From Triglochin maritima (lineage: Eukaryota; Streptophyta; Magnoliopsida; Alismatales; Juncaginaceae), in assembly GCA_963682175.1 (NCBI GenBank), contig OY821775.1:12744501-12808500 (forward strand): a stretch of DNA of 64,000 nucleotides. The letters run 5' to 3'. Position 1 is the first letter of the stretch, and every line of letters begins with the position of its first letter. Positions 1-12,127 of the stretch are shown in pieces. Below the pieces are notes generated by a model. It was given only the letters and a program-made list of their open reading frames with translations, had not been told where the DNA came from and ran no database searches. The position numbers and the translations under genes are program-made.

Positions 1-3000
1 CTGTCTCTGGTCCCGCCACCATTCGCCTCTTCTTCCACGATTGCTTCGTCGAGGTAATACATCTAGAAGGCTCGTATATATGTACTTGCGAATTCTACGT
101 AGCATATATATAGTTGAAAAAGTTGAACCCATCTCTAAATTTCACATATATAAGCTGAACCCAGGAAATTAAGGTCACATATATATATGAAGGAGAGTGT
201 GAAATTTGTAAATCATGTACTAATTAAATATGTTAAGGATATTTTGATGAGTTACATGATCTTGAGCCTTTTTATTAATTCAACACTACTTGGTTCTGAA
301 TTGAAAGCCTAGAAGCTTTATTCACTATTAATTTGCACGATAATTGGACAAAGATTCTAATATGCACAATGAATATGCTACTGTAACTTAATCACATACT
401 GCCAGTCCATGTAGTATTTCGAACTAATTTATTTTGTTTTATCTCAATGAGGTGCGGTTTCGATCTTGATTAAGGAGAGCATACTTAAACTGTGTCTTAG
501 AGTACGTAACTGTGGTGCAGGGTTGTGATGGGTCGATATTGATAGCGCCCAGACAAGGAGGGATGGTGGAGCGAGACGTTGCGGCCAACAAAGACTTGGC
601 ACCCGAGGCATTCGAAACTGTGGACAAGGCAAAGGCTGTGGTAGAAAGCAAGTGTCCCGGGGTTGTCTCCTGCGCTGATATACTCGCCATTGCAGCTCGA
701 GATTTCGTCCACTTGGTAATTATTTTTACTAATTATATAGTGTTACGTACTAATTAATGCACGCGCGTCATGTTGTTATTTCCTCTTGTGTATGCATATG
801 CATTGCTCACTTCCAGGGGCGGATCCAGACTTTTTTTTGGGTGGGGGTAGACTCTCCACATTGGTCAATTTTTTTTAAAGAATTCATTTAAGATATACTT
901 TAAATTAATTAATTAAATTAAAAAAATATGAAATTATTCTTCACATTTTTTACATTTTTCCAAACCTAGATACGTTAAAATTCAAACACCCAAAAGAACT
1001 TTTTACAACTATAAAACACGACACAACTGTTAAATTGATTTTATTCTTACTACACAAATTCCAATATCTAAACACAAAGCAGGTAGTTTGGGAAGATTTA
1101 TTGGTTATGCTCGTTCTTAAGTTTAAAATCGATAAAATCTAGACAAATAGATGAAACAAAATAGAGTACAAGTATAACCTAAACTTATCGTAAAAGAATT
1201 TTGTAGTAATTGTTACTATTTATGCTCATTGCTATTTTCGTTCATGAAATTGCAAGCTTTAGATATATTATTCATTATACGATTGTTATGTCTAGAATGA
1301 CTTTGATGAATAAGTTTCCTATAAATGCTAATTTATTTTAATTTTTAATTCTATTTTCAACCAACAAACAATCTCGATAGTATCAAAGTGAGAGATATAA
1401 CATGTCAATAAACATAACTATACTAGAAAAGTAAAATCGCACATAATAATAAAAAATAGTTAAATCCCAAACATCCCGAACACCTACTAAAATCCATGCA
1501 ATGTTCATTTTTCGACTAAAAATTTATCAAACTTACGTAACACTATAAGTCCAAAAGATTATAGCTTATCTTCTAAATGTAGTTGTTCAAAAGAACTCCA
1601 AAGACCCTAAACTGAATTAAAGTGACTTTAAAATTAATTTTCGTCAAAATATTATCTTAGTTCTTCCCAAATCCCAAATTTAACCATAATTAAACAATTA
1701 TACCGTCAACTTCAGGATACTACACAGTTAAACAATTATATTACACTTAAATATGTGGGATTCAATAAAAAGTTGAATAAATTTTTTTTTGATTTTTTTC
1801 TCTCCAAAATCTGGGTGGGGTAGGTACCCCACCTGCCCTCCACTTGGCTCCGCCACTGCTCACTTCCTAGCTAGGAGCCCGCCGTCCATATATATATATG
1901 ACTTAGTGGGATTGAAATGACGCCTAGGCTAGATTAACTTCAAAACCTTCTGTCAAGTTATGGAAAGACAACCCAATCTTTGGCTGTTTCGAAAATGAAA
2001 GTGATTATTATTATTTTGATAAGTTGGTTAATTACTTCATTGCATACGGCCCGTGAACGTGATTATTGTTCAAAATACTTCTTCCCAGTCCCAGTGGTAG
2101 AAGTAAAGAAAAGCAAACGGGTCAGAACGTCTGTAATTATTATAGGGCGTTGGGAAGAGTATTATAGCTTGGATTTTTGTGGCAGGTTTAGTCGTTGTCG
2201 TGTTCTTGTAACCCGAATGACCACAAGTGGACTGTAATTTTTTCACGAGCCATTCATGTTGGGACTTGGGGACATGAAAGATTTTGCTACATACGGCGAG
2301 TCATGTGCCATCTGGAGTACGTAACATTGACAATACCACGTCGGTTATGGTCTGAACTTCATCGAAGAGGTTAAGGTGCGATCTTCTTTGGTGCGAGCGC
2401 CATCTTGCTGACGGTCCACATCTTGGGTGAAGTTCCAAAGTTCAAACCACTTAACCAATCTCGAGATGTGGACAGTTCTTGATTGGTAACGATCCAATTT
2501 TTTTAGTAAGAAACTGATATATATTTACGAGAGAATTAGTTAATATAATTCGCTGACCAGGTACAACATTCTTAATTATTTAGCTAGTGTGGGAGGGAGG
2601 GAACAAATTTTATTATACAGAATTGGTCGGATTTGTTTGCTTCTTTCTGTTAGCCTAGGCAAGTAATAGGAACATAGATATTGACAACGCCTCGGAATAT
2701 TTCTTCCTTTTCCACTCGTGGGACAAAATCGCATTGACTAAATTAGATTTGGTCTTCACAGGTGAGGTTTTTATGGGCTCATGGTCGACTATCCATCTAG
2801 GTTCTGTTAGGAGGGGAATTTAACAAAGCGCTAACACGAATACAGATTAAACGTACCACGGAAAAATGGATATTGATTGCGGAACTTAACTTTGAACTCT
2901 CTCCCAATATTAATGCAACAAGAAACACGAATAAGATGAAATAGACAAACAAACACACAACACACCTGAAGCAAACCACGACACACATGAATTTACAAGG

Positions 3001-6000
3001 TTCGGTAAGATGCCTACGTCCTTGGGGGGTCTCCTGTGAGTTTCATTTCCTTCAAGCTATTCTCCAACAAGAGAAGTCTCCAAGATTATAAAAGATTGGA
3101 AGCAAAATGTCTCCCAAAGCACTCTAGATCTCTCTTTAGCCTAATCTCTCTCAAAGAAATAAGTATTATATGTTGTGTTTTAATTTTAGGGCGAAAATTC
3201 CTTTTATAATGGGTTAAAACCGTGCAATTAAACAATCAGATCGTGGGCAAATCGTATGCAATCGGTCGACCAGTTTACGGTTTTGCGCGTAACTGTCATC
3301 ATTCGGTCGACCGCTCACCCCGATCCGGTTGACCGTTCTGCGGATCTGAACGGTGTCTGGGAGCCCCTGGTGGTTTTCGGTCGACCGTAACTTAAGTTCT
3401 GGTCGACCGATCCGCGATGCTGATTCTCGACTTGAAGCTCATGGAAGTTTTCGGTCAACGACCGCTCCGTACTTTGTTCCAAGTCCCGAGAGACTATGGA
3501 TGTTTTTGGTCGACCATGACTTAAGTTCCGGTCGACTGATCCTTGCCTCGATCCGAGCCGTGAAGGCTCTAGAAATTTCCGGTAGACCGCGTGCCCAACA
3601 TTGGTCGACCGAAACTAACATTTCGACGAATCCTGGACACTCTAGACTTTTCCGGTTGACCGTGACTTAAGTCACAGTCGACCGATGCTCGGTGTTTTCA
3701 TGCACTTAACAATTCTACAAACCAAATTTCAACAATCTCCACCTTGGTTTGAAATTGTTACCTTAGTCATCTCTGACCTGCATCCTTCGTGCTCCCTAGA
3801 AGCACCGTTCGCGCTACCCCCCGGAGCGCTCCTCCTTCTCAGTTTCTGAGGACATTGAGAAGTTTTGAGCACAACTCGAACTTCTCCCAATTGACCACTT
3901 TGGTCACCATATTTGCAGGATTCTCGCTCGTGTCGATTTTCTGGAGAACAACTTGCCCTTCCTCGATCCATTCCCGGATCTTATGGTACCTTACTTCAAT
4001 ATGTTTGGTCCTTAAATGGAACGTCTGATCCTTGGCTAGATAAATTGCACTTTGACTATCGTAATGCAATTTGGTCACTTCATGTTTCATCCCCAAGGAG
4101 ATAATTTAACCCTTCAATCATATAGCTCATTTTCCAACAACAACAACTGCCATATACTCTGCTTCTGTCGTAGACAATGTGGTAGTATGTTGGAGAACAG
4201 ATCTCCAACTCACTGGACCTCCACCCAAAGTGAACACATACCCTGTTGTGGACCTCCGTTTATCCAGATCCCCAGCATAATCTGAATCAATGTAACCCTC
4301 CACCTGCATTTGTGCTCCATCTTTGGTGAACTTTAAGCTAACATCCATGGTTCCGTTCAGGTACCTCAACAACCACTTCAACGCTTTCCAATGCCCTTTT
4401 CCTGGGTCATATAACGATTCACGAGGCTAACTGCGTGTGAAATGTCTGGCTTAGTGCAGATCATAGCATACATAACGGATCTAACTGCACTAGCATATGG
4501 AACTCTCTCCATATCTCTCCTTTCATTTTCAGTAGAGGGGCTGACACTTCAACGAAAGCTTGAAGTGAGCACTAATAGGTGTGGCCACCTGCTTGGCGTT
4601 CGCGGGATTATACCTCTCGAGTATTTTATGGATAAAACTCCTTTGAGTGAGCATAATTTCACCTTTCTCGGTATCCCGTGAGATTTTCATACTGAGAATC
4701 TTCTTTGCACTCCCGATGTCTTTCATCTCAAACTCCCCGTGAAGCTTCAGTTTGAGATCATCTATATGTTTCATCTCCTTAGCCGCGATCAACATATCAT
4801 CAACATACAAAAGAAAGAACATGTGTGTTCCGTCTCCTAGACTCCGCAAGTAAACACAACTATCATAGTTGCAACGTATAAAACCATTTTCAAGCATAAT
4901 GAATTGAACATTTTGTACCACTGCCTCGGCGACTGCTTAAGTCCATAAAAGGGACTTCTTTAGCTTGCACACTTGCCCTTCCTTGCCTCGTGTGATGAAC
5001 CAATATGGCTGCCTCATATAGATCTCTTCCTCTATGTGTCCGTGAAGAAAAGTTGTCTTCACATTCATTTGCTCTAACTCCATGTTGTCCATAGCCACCA
5101 TGACTAACAACACTCTAATCGAGGTATACTTTACAACGGGTGAGATAATCTCGTTGTAATCTACCCATTCCTTCTGAGCATATCCTTTTGCCACCAACCT
5201 TGCTTTATACTTTAATTCCTCCATAGGAGTTGACCCTTCCTTCTTCCTGAAGATCCACTTGCACCCAATTGCGCGTTTTCCCTTAGGAAGCTTTGTTAGC
5301 TCCCAAGTTTGATTCTTATGAAGAGACTTCATCTCTTCGGTCATGACCACCATCCACTTGTTTCTGTTCTCCTGCTCAATGACTTCTTCGATTGTGCAAG
5401 GGCCCCCACATTCAGTAATAAGTGCAAATGCAATACTAACATCATCGTGACCATATCTCACTGGTGCCTTTGTGATCCTCATTTGTTGTAACGTCTTGAC
5501 CCCGGACATGTGCTTACCCGCCCGAACCCGGTAGGCCCAACTCTTAACCGCTGCGCAACTCTGATATTTATATCCATCTGATAGGCCCATAACTAATCTG
5601 AAAAATATAATTAATAATTTGTGAGCTCGACAACCCGCAAGTTCCAACCGTCAATCAATCATAATCATAATCATGTGAAAAATAATACAGAATATGACAT
5701 TCAGTCAAAAAACACAATCAAGAGATATGCATCACAAATAATATGCATGCATAACAATCTGGAACCCCCATTCGGATTCGACCACATCCTGTGTTTCTGA
5801 AATCTATCAATCAGTCAGACGCACACATGGTAGCTCCACACTAACGACAGGCAGCCCTTTCCTCTCTCGGGTGGCTCCACGTTGTCCGCTAGGCAGCTCT
5901 TTCCTAAGTGGCTCAGCCAGAAACATACATACAGCCACAGGACATGTCAACTGAAACACCACCATGCAATCATATGCATATCAATGAAATCAACATCGAT

Positions 6001-9000
6001 ACTCAGCATGCATGCAACTACGAATATCAAGAGAGACAGACATGATATGAAACTGAAGAATAACGAATCAGTACTTGCCTGTCTCGCAACCACAAGATTA
6101 ATTCCATAATCACATCCAATCTCCATCTTTGTATATAACAAATCCTACCACCATTCAACTCTTCCCTCACTCCACCTTCACCTTACTTCTCCACTCTCAC
6201 GTTATCAATTCACTTCTCCACAACAAAACTCATGTATATATATCATTCCATCCACCGCCATCATCTTCTCTCCTAACAGCAAAGCACGTGTAAAGTTCGT
6301 GAAAATTGCATCAAAGTCCACACCTTATGAAATATTGAGAACAATCTAGAAACAATTCATGAAATGAAAATCAAGTCCATAGTCATTAATTTATTTGATT
6401 ATTACCTCAACCTCAAAAATCCAGGATATTACATTTGTCTTCCTTGAGCAATACTCTCTTGCTCAGCTCCTTCCTCTACTTGTGAGTCAATTGTTTCCTG
6501 CTGAACTTCTTGATTCGAATCACCCCTTGAAGTCGTGACCTCAACTTCGATTTCGTCTTCCCACATGGAACTCTCTTGCTGCTCTTTATCCTCAAGGCCA
6601 TTGAGTAAACTTGTCTCAACAAAGACCACATTACTCCGCAAGAGTACCTTCTTGCTCACTGGATCCAAAAGCTTATATCATTTCACTGCCATATCGTAAC
6701 CAAGGAATATGCATTCCTTTGATTTCGAATCCAGCTTCGATTGTTGTGTCTCATCGACCAACGCATAGGCTTTGCATCCAAATATCCTAAGCCTCGAATA
6801 ATCAAATGGCTCACCCATCCACACTTCCCGAGGCGTCTTTAATTCAAGTGTTGATGACGGTGAGACATTTACCAAGTAGCACGCAAGATCTACTGCTTCA
6901 GCCTAGAAATCCTTCGACAGATCTGCATGAAGGCTCATGCTCCTTTCCCGTTCACACAAAGTTTTGTTCATCCTTTTAGCTACGTCGTTTTGTTTCGGTT
7001 TTCGCGGTGTAGTGAAATGCCTCGTGACGCCTTCTTTCTCACAGAATTTTGTGAACTCCTTTGAGGTGTACTCACCCCCATTATCTGTCTGTAAGTACTT
7101 AACAAATTTTCCAGTACTTTTCTCTACCTGGGCCTTCCGTGCCTTAAACTTCCCAAAATAACAAATTTATTTTTCAGTAAATAAACCCATACATTCCTTG
7201 AGAAGTCATCGATAAATGTGACGAAATATTCGGCTCCACCTTTTAACCGAACCTGCGCCGGTCCCCAGACGTCTGAGTGCACATACTCTAATATTTTTCT
7301 TTCGTCTTGTGGATAGCCGTCTTGAATCGAATCCTGTGTTGTTTACCGAAGACACAATATTTGCAAAAATCAAATTTGCAGCTTTTAACACCCTTCAAGA
7401 ATCCTTGTTTGTGTAGCTCACACAAATCCTTTTCCAACATATGACCAAACCTCATATGCCAAAACGTGGTGTTGTCTTCGTCATGTGCAACATTTGCTGC
7501 ACCCTTTCCTGCTACTGCATTTCCTTGCATCAAGTACAAGTTGCCCACCTTGGTTCCCTTTATCACTGTCATCGCTCTGTGAGTGACCTTATTCTTTTGG
7601 TCCCCGCCGGACCATCTCTACCCAAGAGTATCAAGCTCTCCTAGAGAAATCAGATTCTTCTTCAACTCCGGTACGTGACGCACACCCGTCACCAGTCGAA
7701 TGCACCCATTGAACATCTTAAACTACATGGAACCAATCCCGACCGTAGTGCATGGTGCATCGTTGCCCATAACAATGATCCCTCCTTTTAGTGATTCATA
7801 GGATGTAAACCACTCCTTAATCAGGCACATGTGAAATGATGCTCTTATATCCAAAATCCATCCAGATGATTATTTGTCGATACCTGCAGCGCAAACCGTT
7901 AGAACGTCAGCTTCGTTCTTCTCCTCCACCACACTAGCGGAATTATACCCGTCTTTCCCTTTCTGTTGTGCCTCCTTGAAGGCCCTACAGTCACGCTTCA
8001 TGTGACATGTCTTCTTGCTGAAAAAACATTCAAAGGATCTCCCCTTTGATTTTAACTGGCCCCTTCCGTTGCTTCTTCCTTTGTTACCCGTTCTGCCCCT
8101 TTCCGGTGCCGCGATCAATCCTTCACCCTTGTCGAAAGAGCTACTACTTGAATTCTTCCTTGCATCATAAGAGATCAATATGCCCTTCACCTCTTCTAAC
8201 ACTAACGAATCCTTTCCATATATGATCGTGTTCACTAAGTTCTCATACGAGTCCGGCGGTGATGTCAATAACAACATTGCTTTGTCAACATCCTCCATTT
8301 TGTCGTTTAACTGAGTCAGATCAGCAATAAGCTTATTGAACACCGAGAGATGATCAATAAAAGGCGTGTTCTCCTTCATCCGAAGCATGTATATCTGACA
8401 CTTCAAATTCAACTTGTTGTTAAGGTTCTTCTTCATGAACCTTTCCTCCAGAAGTTTCCAGTATTCTGCCGTGGTTTTCGCCAATTCCTCGAAAAGTAGA
8501 TCATCCGAAAGACACAACTCGATGATCTCAATCGTCTGGAGATTCAAAGTCTCCCACTTTTTGTCGGTCATCTTCGACAACTTCTTCTCGACCCCATCCA
8601 ACGTTAACAAAAGTATGTCCGTCTGCGATATTAACGCTCGAACCCTCTGTTGCCATGTCGAAAAGTTTCATTTTCCGGTGAATTTCTCCACCCGAAAATT
8701 TTGTGCATCCTCTGCCATCGTAAGTGCAACCAAAAACTCTGATACCAGCTGTTGGGAGAGTGATCTAACAATGCACTAGCACAAATACAGATTAAACTCA
8801 TCACAGAAAAACGAATATTGATTGCAGAACTTAACTTCAGACCCTCTCCCAATCTTAATGCAACAAGAAACACGAATAAGATGAAATAGACAAGAAAACA
8901 TACAACACACCTGAAGCAAACCACGACACACACGAATTGACAAGGTTCGGCAAGATGCCTACGTCCTTGGGGGTCTCCTGCGGGTTTTCTTTCCTTCGAG

Positions 9001-11018
9001 CTCCTCTCCAACAAGAGAAGTCTCTGAGATTACAAAAGATTGGAAGCAATATGTCTCCCAAAGTACTCTAGATCTCTCTATAGCCTAATCTCTCTCAAAG
9101 AAATAAGTATTGTATGTTGTGTTTTCAAATAAGGGAGAAAATTCATTTTATAATGGGTTAAAATCGTGTAATTACACATTCAGATTGTTGGCAAACCGTC
9201 TGCAATCGATCGACCGGAATTCTCCATCGCTCGACCGGTTTGCGGTTTTGCGCGTAACTACCATCATTTGGTTGATCGCTCAACCTGAGCCGGTCGACCG
9301 TTCTGCGCCTCTGAACGGTGCCTGGGAGCTCCTAGTAGTTTTCGGTCGACCGTAACTTAAGTTCCAGTCAACCGATTCGCGATGCTGATTCTCGATTTGA
9401 AGCTCCTGGAAGTTTTCGGTCGACCGCGTGCCCGACACTGGTCGACCGCTCCGCACTTCGTTCCAAGTTCCGGGAGACTCTGGAAGTTTTCGGTCGACCG
9501 CGTGCCCGACACTGGTCGACCGCTCCGCACTTCGTTCCAAGTTCCGGGAGACTCTGGAAGTTTTTGGTCGACCATGACTTAAGTTCTGGTCGTTCGATCC
9601 TTCCTTTGATCTGAGCCCTAAAGGCTCTAGAAGTTTCCGATTGACCGCGGGCCCAACATCGGTCGACCGAAACTAACATTTCGACGAATCCTTGACACTG
9701 GACTTTTCCGGTCGACCGATGCTCCTTGTTTTCCTGCACTTAACAATTTTACAAACCAAATTTCAACAGGCTCTGATTGTTTCTTTGTATAGCTAAGTAG
9801 AGAAATAGAGAAAAGGAGATCAAATGAAAAAAATTGATTATTATTCTTTATTTTCTCTTATTTGGATAAACTCGATGAAAATTTCAATTCCCAGCTTTAA
9901 GCAACTTTCAATTTTTTCCCGAAGTAATTTTTCAACTGTGTAGTGTATTTCTTCCAAACAATTGCCAAGCAATCATATTGGCAATGCTCTTCATTCTTGT
10001 TTTTTTAGACCACGAGGTCACTCTTGAAAAAATAAACACACATTACTAAACATGAAAAATATCGAACACTCTGTAACGTAATTAGATCCACTACTTTTCG
10101 TCTAAATGTTTGAATTTTGTTGAGTTGATGGATCAACTAAATCTTACACTCACTCGAACACTATTATAATCCAAACGGGCTTAGCTTTCAAAAACACAAT
10201 TACATGTGTTAGGGAGTGAGTTAGTAATTTGATTGATCTATTGTAAATGTCAGCTGTGGCACGTGGCGCCATCTCAGTATTTAATTTGTAACTATCTTCT
10301 TCCCCTATATACACATATTATTGTTGGGATCCTCAGATTTATGATGAGAACCATTTATTTAGTCTCTCTCTCCACAATATGCAAATCAAATTTACAAAAT
10401 GCAAATCAAATTTACAAAATGTTTGCACTTAATTTGTAGGCCGGAGGTCCATACTACGAAGTGAAGAAAGGCCGAAGAGACAGCAAAGTCTCCCTCCCAT
10501 CTAAGGTCACTCCAAACCTCCCCACGTCCAACACCACCACCGACGACCTCCTCCGCCTCTTCGCCCGAAAGGGCCTCGACCGCAAAGACCTCGTGGCCCT
10601 TTCGGGGGCCCACACCATAGGCTTCTCTCACTGCCCCCACATCCTACCTCGCCTCTACGACTTCCGCTCCACCGGCCAACCCGACCCAGCCCTCGACCCG
10701 CGCCTCCTAAAGGCGCTACGCATGTCGTGCGCGCGCTTTGGTGGGAACAAGGACGTGGTCGTGCCGTTTGACGTTGACACCCCGTTTGTGTTCGATAACA
10801 AGTATTATGGGAATTTGGCCGGTAAGTTGGGGTTGTTGGAGACGGACGAGGGGTTGGTTAAGGATTTGAAAATGCGGTCGGCGGTTGAGACGTTCGCGGA
10901 AGATGAGGCGGAGTTCTTTAAGGCGTTTGTGATTGGGATGGAGAAGATGGGGAGCATTGGGGTGAAGAGAGGGAGGAAGGGAGAGGTGAGGAAGATTTGC
11001 ACCAAGTTAATTTCTTAA
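1..11018 (+). CDS. Class III peroxidase (secretory plant peroxidase), 3' part, three visible exons
   Basis: Haem peroxidase that oxidises phenolics and other donors with H2O2, normally in apoplast or vacuole. Visible exons are 3-53, 521-715 and 10440-11018, all phase 0 with GT-AG borders. Exon 1 carries the distal catalytic block [10 protein letters not shown], exon 2 continues GCDGSILI and [17 protein letters not shown], and exon 3 begins [18 protein letters not shown] and holds the proximal haem ligand motif [12 protein letters not shown]. Conserved cysteines are in HDCF, GCDG, VSCAD, SHC, MSCARF and KICTK. About 274 residues are visible against a usual 320-340; the signal peptide and N-terminus lie before the window. 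The intron that usually follows the HTIGFSHC region is absent, so the 3' half is one exon. Intron 2 is 9724 bp because of mobile elements, yet all visible coding parts are open. HTIGFSHC recalls the PER31/41/63/65 group; that placement is from memory and tentative. Confidence 0.9.
54..520 (+). other. Peroxidase intron 1
   Basis: AT-rich 467-bp intron with GT at 54-55 and AG at 519-520, lying between the codons for HDCFVE and GCDG, the usual intron 1 position of this family. No other feature seen. Confidence 0.85.
814..1858. mobile_element. Non-autonomous hAT element, Tip100-like ends
   Basis: The left end CAGGGGCGGATCCAGA and the inverted right end (CAGTGGCGGAGCC read on the other strand) match the CAGGGGCGGAG-type termini of Tip100-like hAT transposons. 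A perfect 8-bp target duplication CTCACTTC flanks it at 806-813 and 1859-1866. The 1045-bp interior is AT-rich and has no transposase reading frame, so it must be moved in trans. It sits in peroxidase intron 2. Confidence 0.85.
1867..2804. other. Intron 2 stretch without recognised feature
   Basis: About 0.9 kb between two mobile elements. The only open frame (85 codons, 1980-2237) has a hydrophobic start and basic residues but no recognisable domain; I see no evidence that it is a gene. Confidence 0.5.
2805..3734 (-). repeat. Copia-1 3' LTR
   Basis: 930 bp, TG...CA bounded. Its 3240-3700 part contains clustered CGGTCGACCG palindromes (exact at 3304 and 3378) with decayed relatives. It lacks the 74-bp duplication of its partner, so the two LTRs have diverged since insertion. 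Confidence 0.9.
3740..5486 (-). pseudogene. Copia-1 pol remnant: reverse transcriptase and RNase H
   Basis: Begins at [10 protein letters not shown] next to the solo LTR insertion. RT blocks include [27 protein letters not shown] and the catalytic [12 protein letters not shown] near 4780-4810. The RNase H part contains [31 protein letters not shown] and [15 protein letters not shown]. Frame changes near 4925, 4450 and 4110 break the frame. YVDD is intact, but the gene as a whole is not. Confidence 0.85.
5487..6433 (-). repeat. Solo LTR nested in Copia-1 pol
   Basis: 947 bp bounded by TGTAACGTC and GATATTACA. A perfect 5-bp target duplication TTTGT flanks it (5482-5486, 6434-6438), and removing it rejoins the host reading frame as [14 protein letters not shown]. 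No internal retroelement sequence remains, so it is the product of LTR-LTR recombination. End sequences resemble Ty3-type LTRs; read on the minus strand it starts TGTAATATCC and ends GACGTTACA. It must be younger than Copia-1. Confidence 0.88.
6434..7869 (-). pseudogene. Copia-1 pol remnant: protease, GAG-pre-integrase, integrase
   Basis: Conceptual translation shows a protease region where the catalytic D-S/T-G is replaced by [10 protein letters not shown], then the zinc-binding pre-integrase region ([18 protein letters not shown]), then integrase core with NGGEYTS and the C-terminal TPREVW...LRIFGCKAY...FLGYD block. There are frame shifts and an in-frame TAG in place of a Trp codon near 6903. 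The 3' end of this piece is cut by a solo LTR; coding resumes at 5481. Confidence 0.8.
7870..8718 (-). pseudogene. Copia-1 gag remnant
   Basis: Capsid-like polyprotein that would package element RNA. A candidate ATG (8716-8718) follows the primer site and starts MAEDAQNF, but a stop follows within about 16 codons; the frame is open again from 8610 to 7870. The open part holds a copia gag domain ([30 protein letters not shown]) and, near its C-terminus, a damaged zinc knuckle: [16 protein letters not shown], whose Cys/His spacing departs from CX2CX4HX4C. Not functional. Confidence 0.8.
8750..9768 (-). repeat. Copia-1 5' LTR
   Basis: 1019 bp and homologous to 2805-3734. Exact CGGTCGACCG sites at 9291, 9343, 9417, 9491, 9660 and 9709. 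Two tandem 74-bp units start at 9408 and 9482, each with the palindrome, and explain most of the length difference from the other LTR. Confidence 0.9.
9769..10439. other. Remainder of peroxidase intron 2
   Basis: AT-rich intron sequence ending in TTGTAG at 10439. A 20-bp direct repeat (GCAAATCAAATTTACAAAAT) occurs twice in tandem at about 10381-10420 just before the acceptor. No gene seen. Confidence 0.7.
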
Positions 11019-11623
11019 TTAGTAATTAGTAGTTGACTGATTCATTCATTGATTGGTTAGTTTGGGCATGAGTGTGTTTGTTTGAAAGTGATTAGTTTGG
11101 GTACTTTGGGCATGTGTGCTATTGCAATCGTATTATTGAATGGTGAAGATGTGATACCGAACTTTATAAATGTTATTTTGCTTCCCAATGTGTAATTAGA
11201 GTAGACTAAACAAACAATTCTATTTTGCAACAATGGTGAAGGATTTATTCATTGTTCGAATCTCAAATGTTATTTTGCTTCGCAAATTCCCAATGCGTAA
11301 TTTAGAGTAGTAAAAACAAACAATTACATTTGGTAACAATTGAAAGATTATTCATTCATCGTTCGCCCATCGAATGGGTTTGTACCAGCTGTGGTCTTAC
11401 TACATGTTTTTTTTTTTAATAACATAGCTCCATTTTTTTACTTGGCACATGTCTGACGATATTGTTACAGAAAACACAGCCAACAAAGTGGAATCTGATC
11501 ACTTAATAATAATAACAACATGGCGAAGAAATTCGCAGTAACCAATTGAAAATAAAATCACAATATACAAGTTTTTTGTGGAAATTTCGTTAATGTAAAA
11601 AAAATACGGAGACATCTATCTTT
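11019..11623. other. Peroxidase 3' flank
   Basis: Presumed 3' UTR and downstream DNA after the TAA at 11016-11018. A phrase beginning AATGTTATTTTGCTTC recurs near 11168 and 11264, a local imperfect duplication. No other gene. Confidence 0.6.
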
Positions 11624-11628
11624 CACGG

Positions 11629-11755
11629 TGTTAAATTTAGTTGGTCCACCACCTCAACAAAACATAAACACTTAGGTGAAGGGTAGTAGATCCAACTTTA
11701 TTATAGAGTGTTGTACAATTTTTATGTTTAGCAATGTGAGACTATTTTCTCAACA
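11629..11755 (-). repeat. Outer 127-bp LTR, SMART type, left
   Basis: Plus-strand ends TGTTAAATTT and TCTCAACA. Matches 16487-16613 over its full length, including the U3 end missing from the middle LTR. On the element strand, AGGAGAG (11756-11762) precedes it as a purine tract. Confidence 0.85.
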
Positions 11756-11853
11756 CTCTCCTGCACGCGTGACCGGGATAATTTTTCCTTGATACGCGTG
11801 GAAAATATAGGTTGGAGTGGGCCCCACAGGTCAATCGACCCGCTCTGATACAA
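11756..11853 (-). mobile_element. 98-bp SMART/TRIM-like internal region
   Basis: Contains only a primer-like site (TTGTATCAGAG on the minus strand, 11843-11853, one change from the initiator tRNA-Met site) and a purine tract at the other end. There is no coding capacity. With two 127-bp LTRs the complete element would be about 350 bp, in the range of plant SMART/TRIM elements. Confidence 0.75.
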
Positions 11854-12127
11854 TGTTAAATTTAGTTGATCCACCACCTCAACAAAACCTAAGCACTTAG
11901 GTGAGGATAGTGGATCCAACTTTATTATATAGTGTTTACACTTTTTTGTGTTTTACAAGGGAAATCCAAAAAACATAGCCGTTGTAGGCTTTCCTTGTTG
12001 GTTACAAATCATGCTTGATTTCCTTGATGTTTCCTTCATTGAGAGATCGTATGATCTGGATGATTTGCTTGATTGTCTCCATAACAAGTATGTTCTTCTA
12101 ATGTGTATCTCTTCCCATATTTCAACA
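11854..12127 (-). repeat. Middle 274-bp LTR with different U3
   Basis: The first about 100 plus-strand bases match the outer LTRs (TGTTAAATTTAGTTG...); the remainder up to TTTCAACA at 12127 does not. It is followed by TTGAGGGGGAA (element strand, 12128-12138), a strong copia polypurine tract, so it is the true 3' LTR of the gag-pol element. Confidence 0.8.

Larger units (their letters stand above)
2805..9768 (-). mobile_element. Ty1/copia retrotransposon Copia-1, full-length but degenerate, with nested solo LTR
   Basis: Lies on the minus strand inside peroxidase intron 2. The 3' LTR is 2805-3734 and the 5' LTR 8750-9768, both TGTT...AACA. Next to the 5' LTR is TGGTATCAGAG (8737-8747), the initiator tRNA-Met primer site. 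Next to the 3' LTR is the purine-rich CAAGGTGGAGAT. Flanks GGTTC (2800-2804) and GGCTC (9769-9773) are a target duplication with one mismatch. Order gag, protease, integrase, RT, RNase H is that of copia elements; protein character is nearest the Tnt1/Tork type (recognition only). A 947-bp solo LTR splits pol. Stops and frameshifts make it inactive. Confidence 0.92.
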
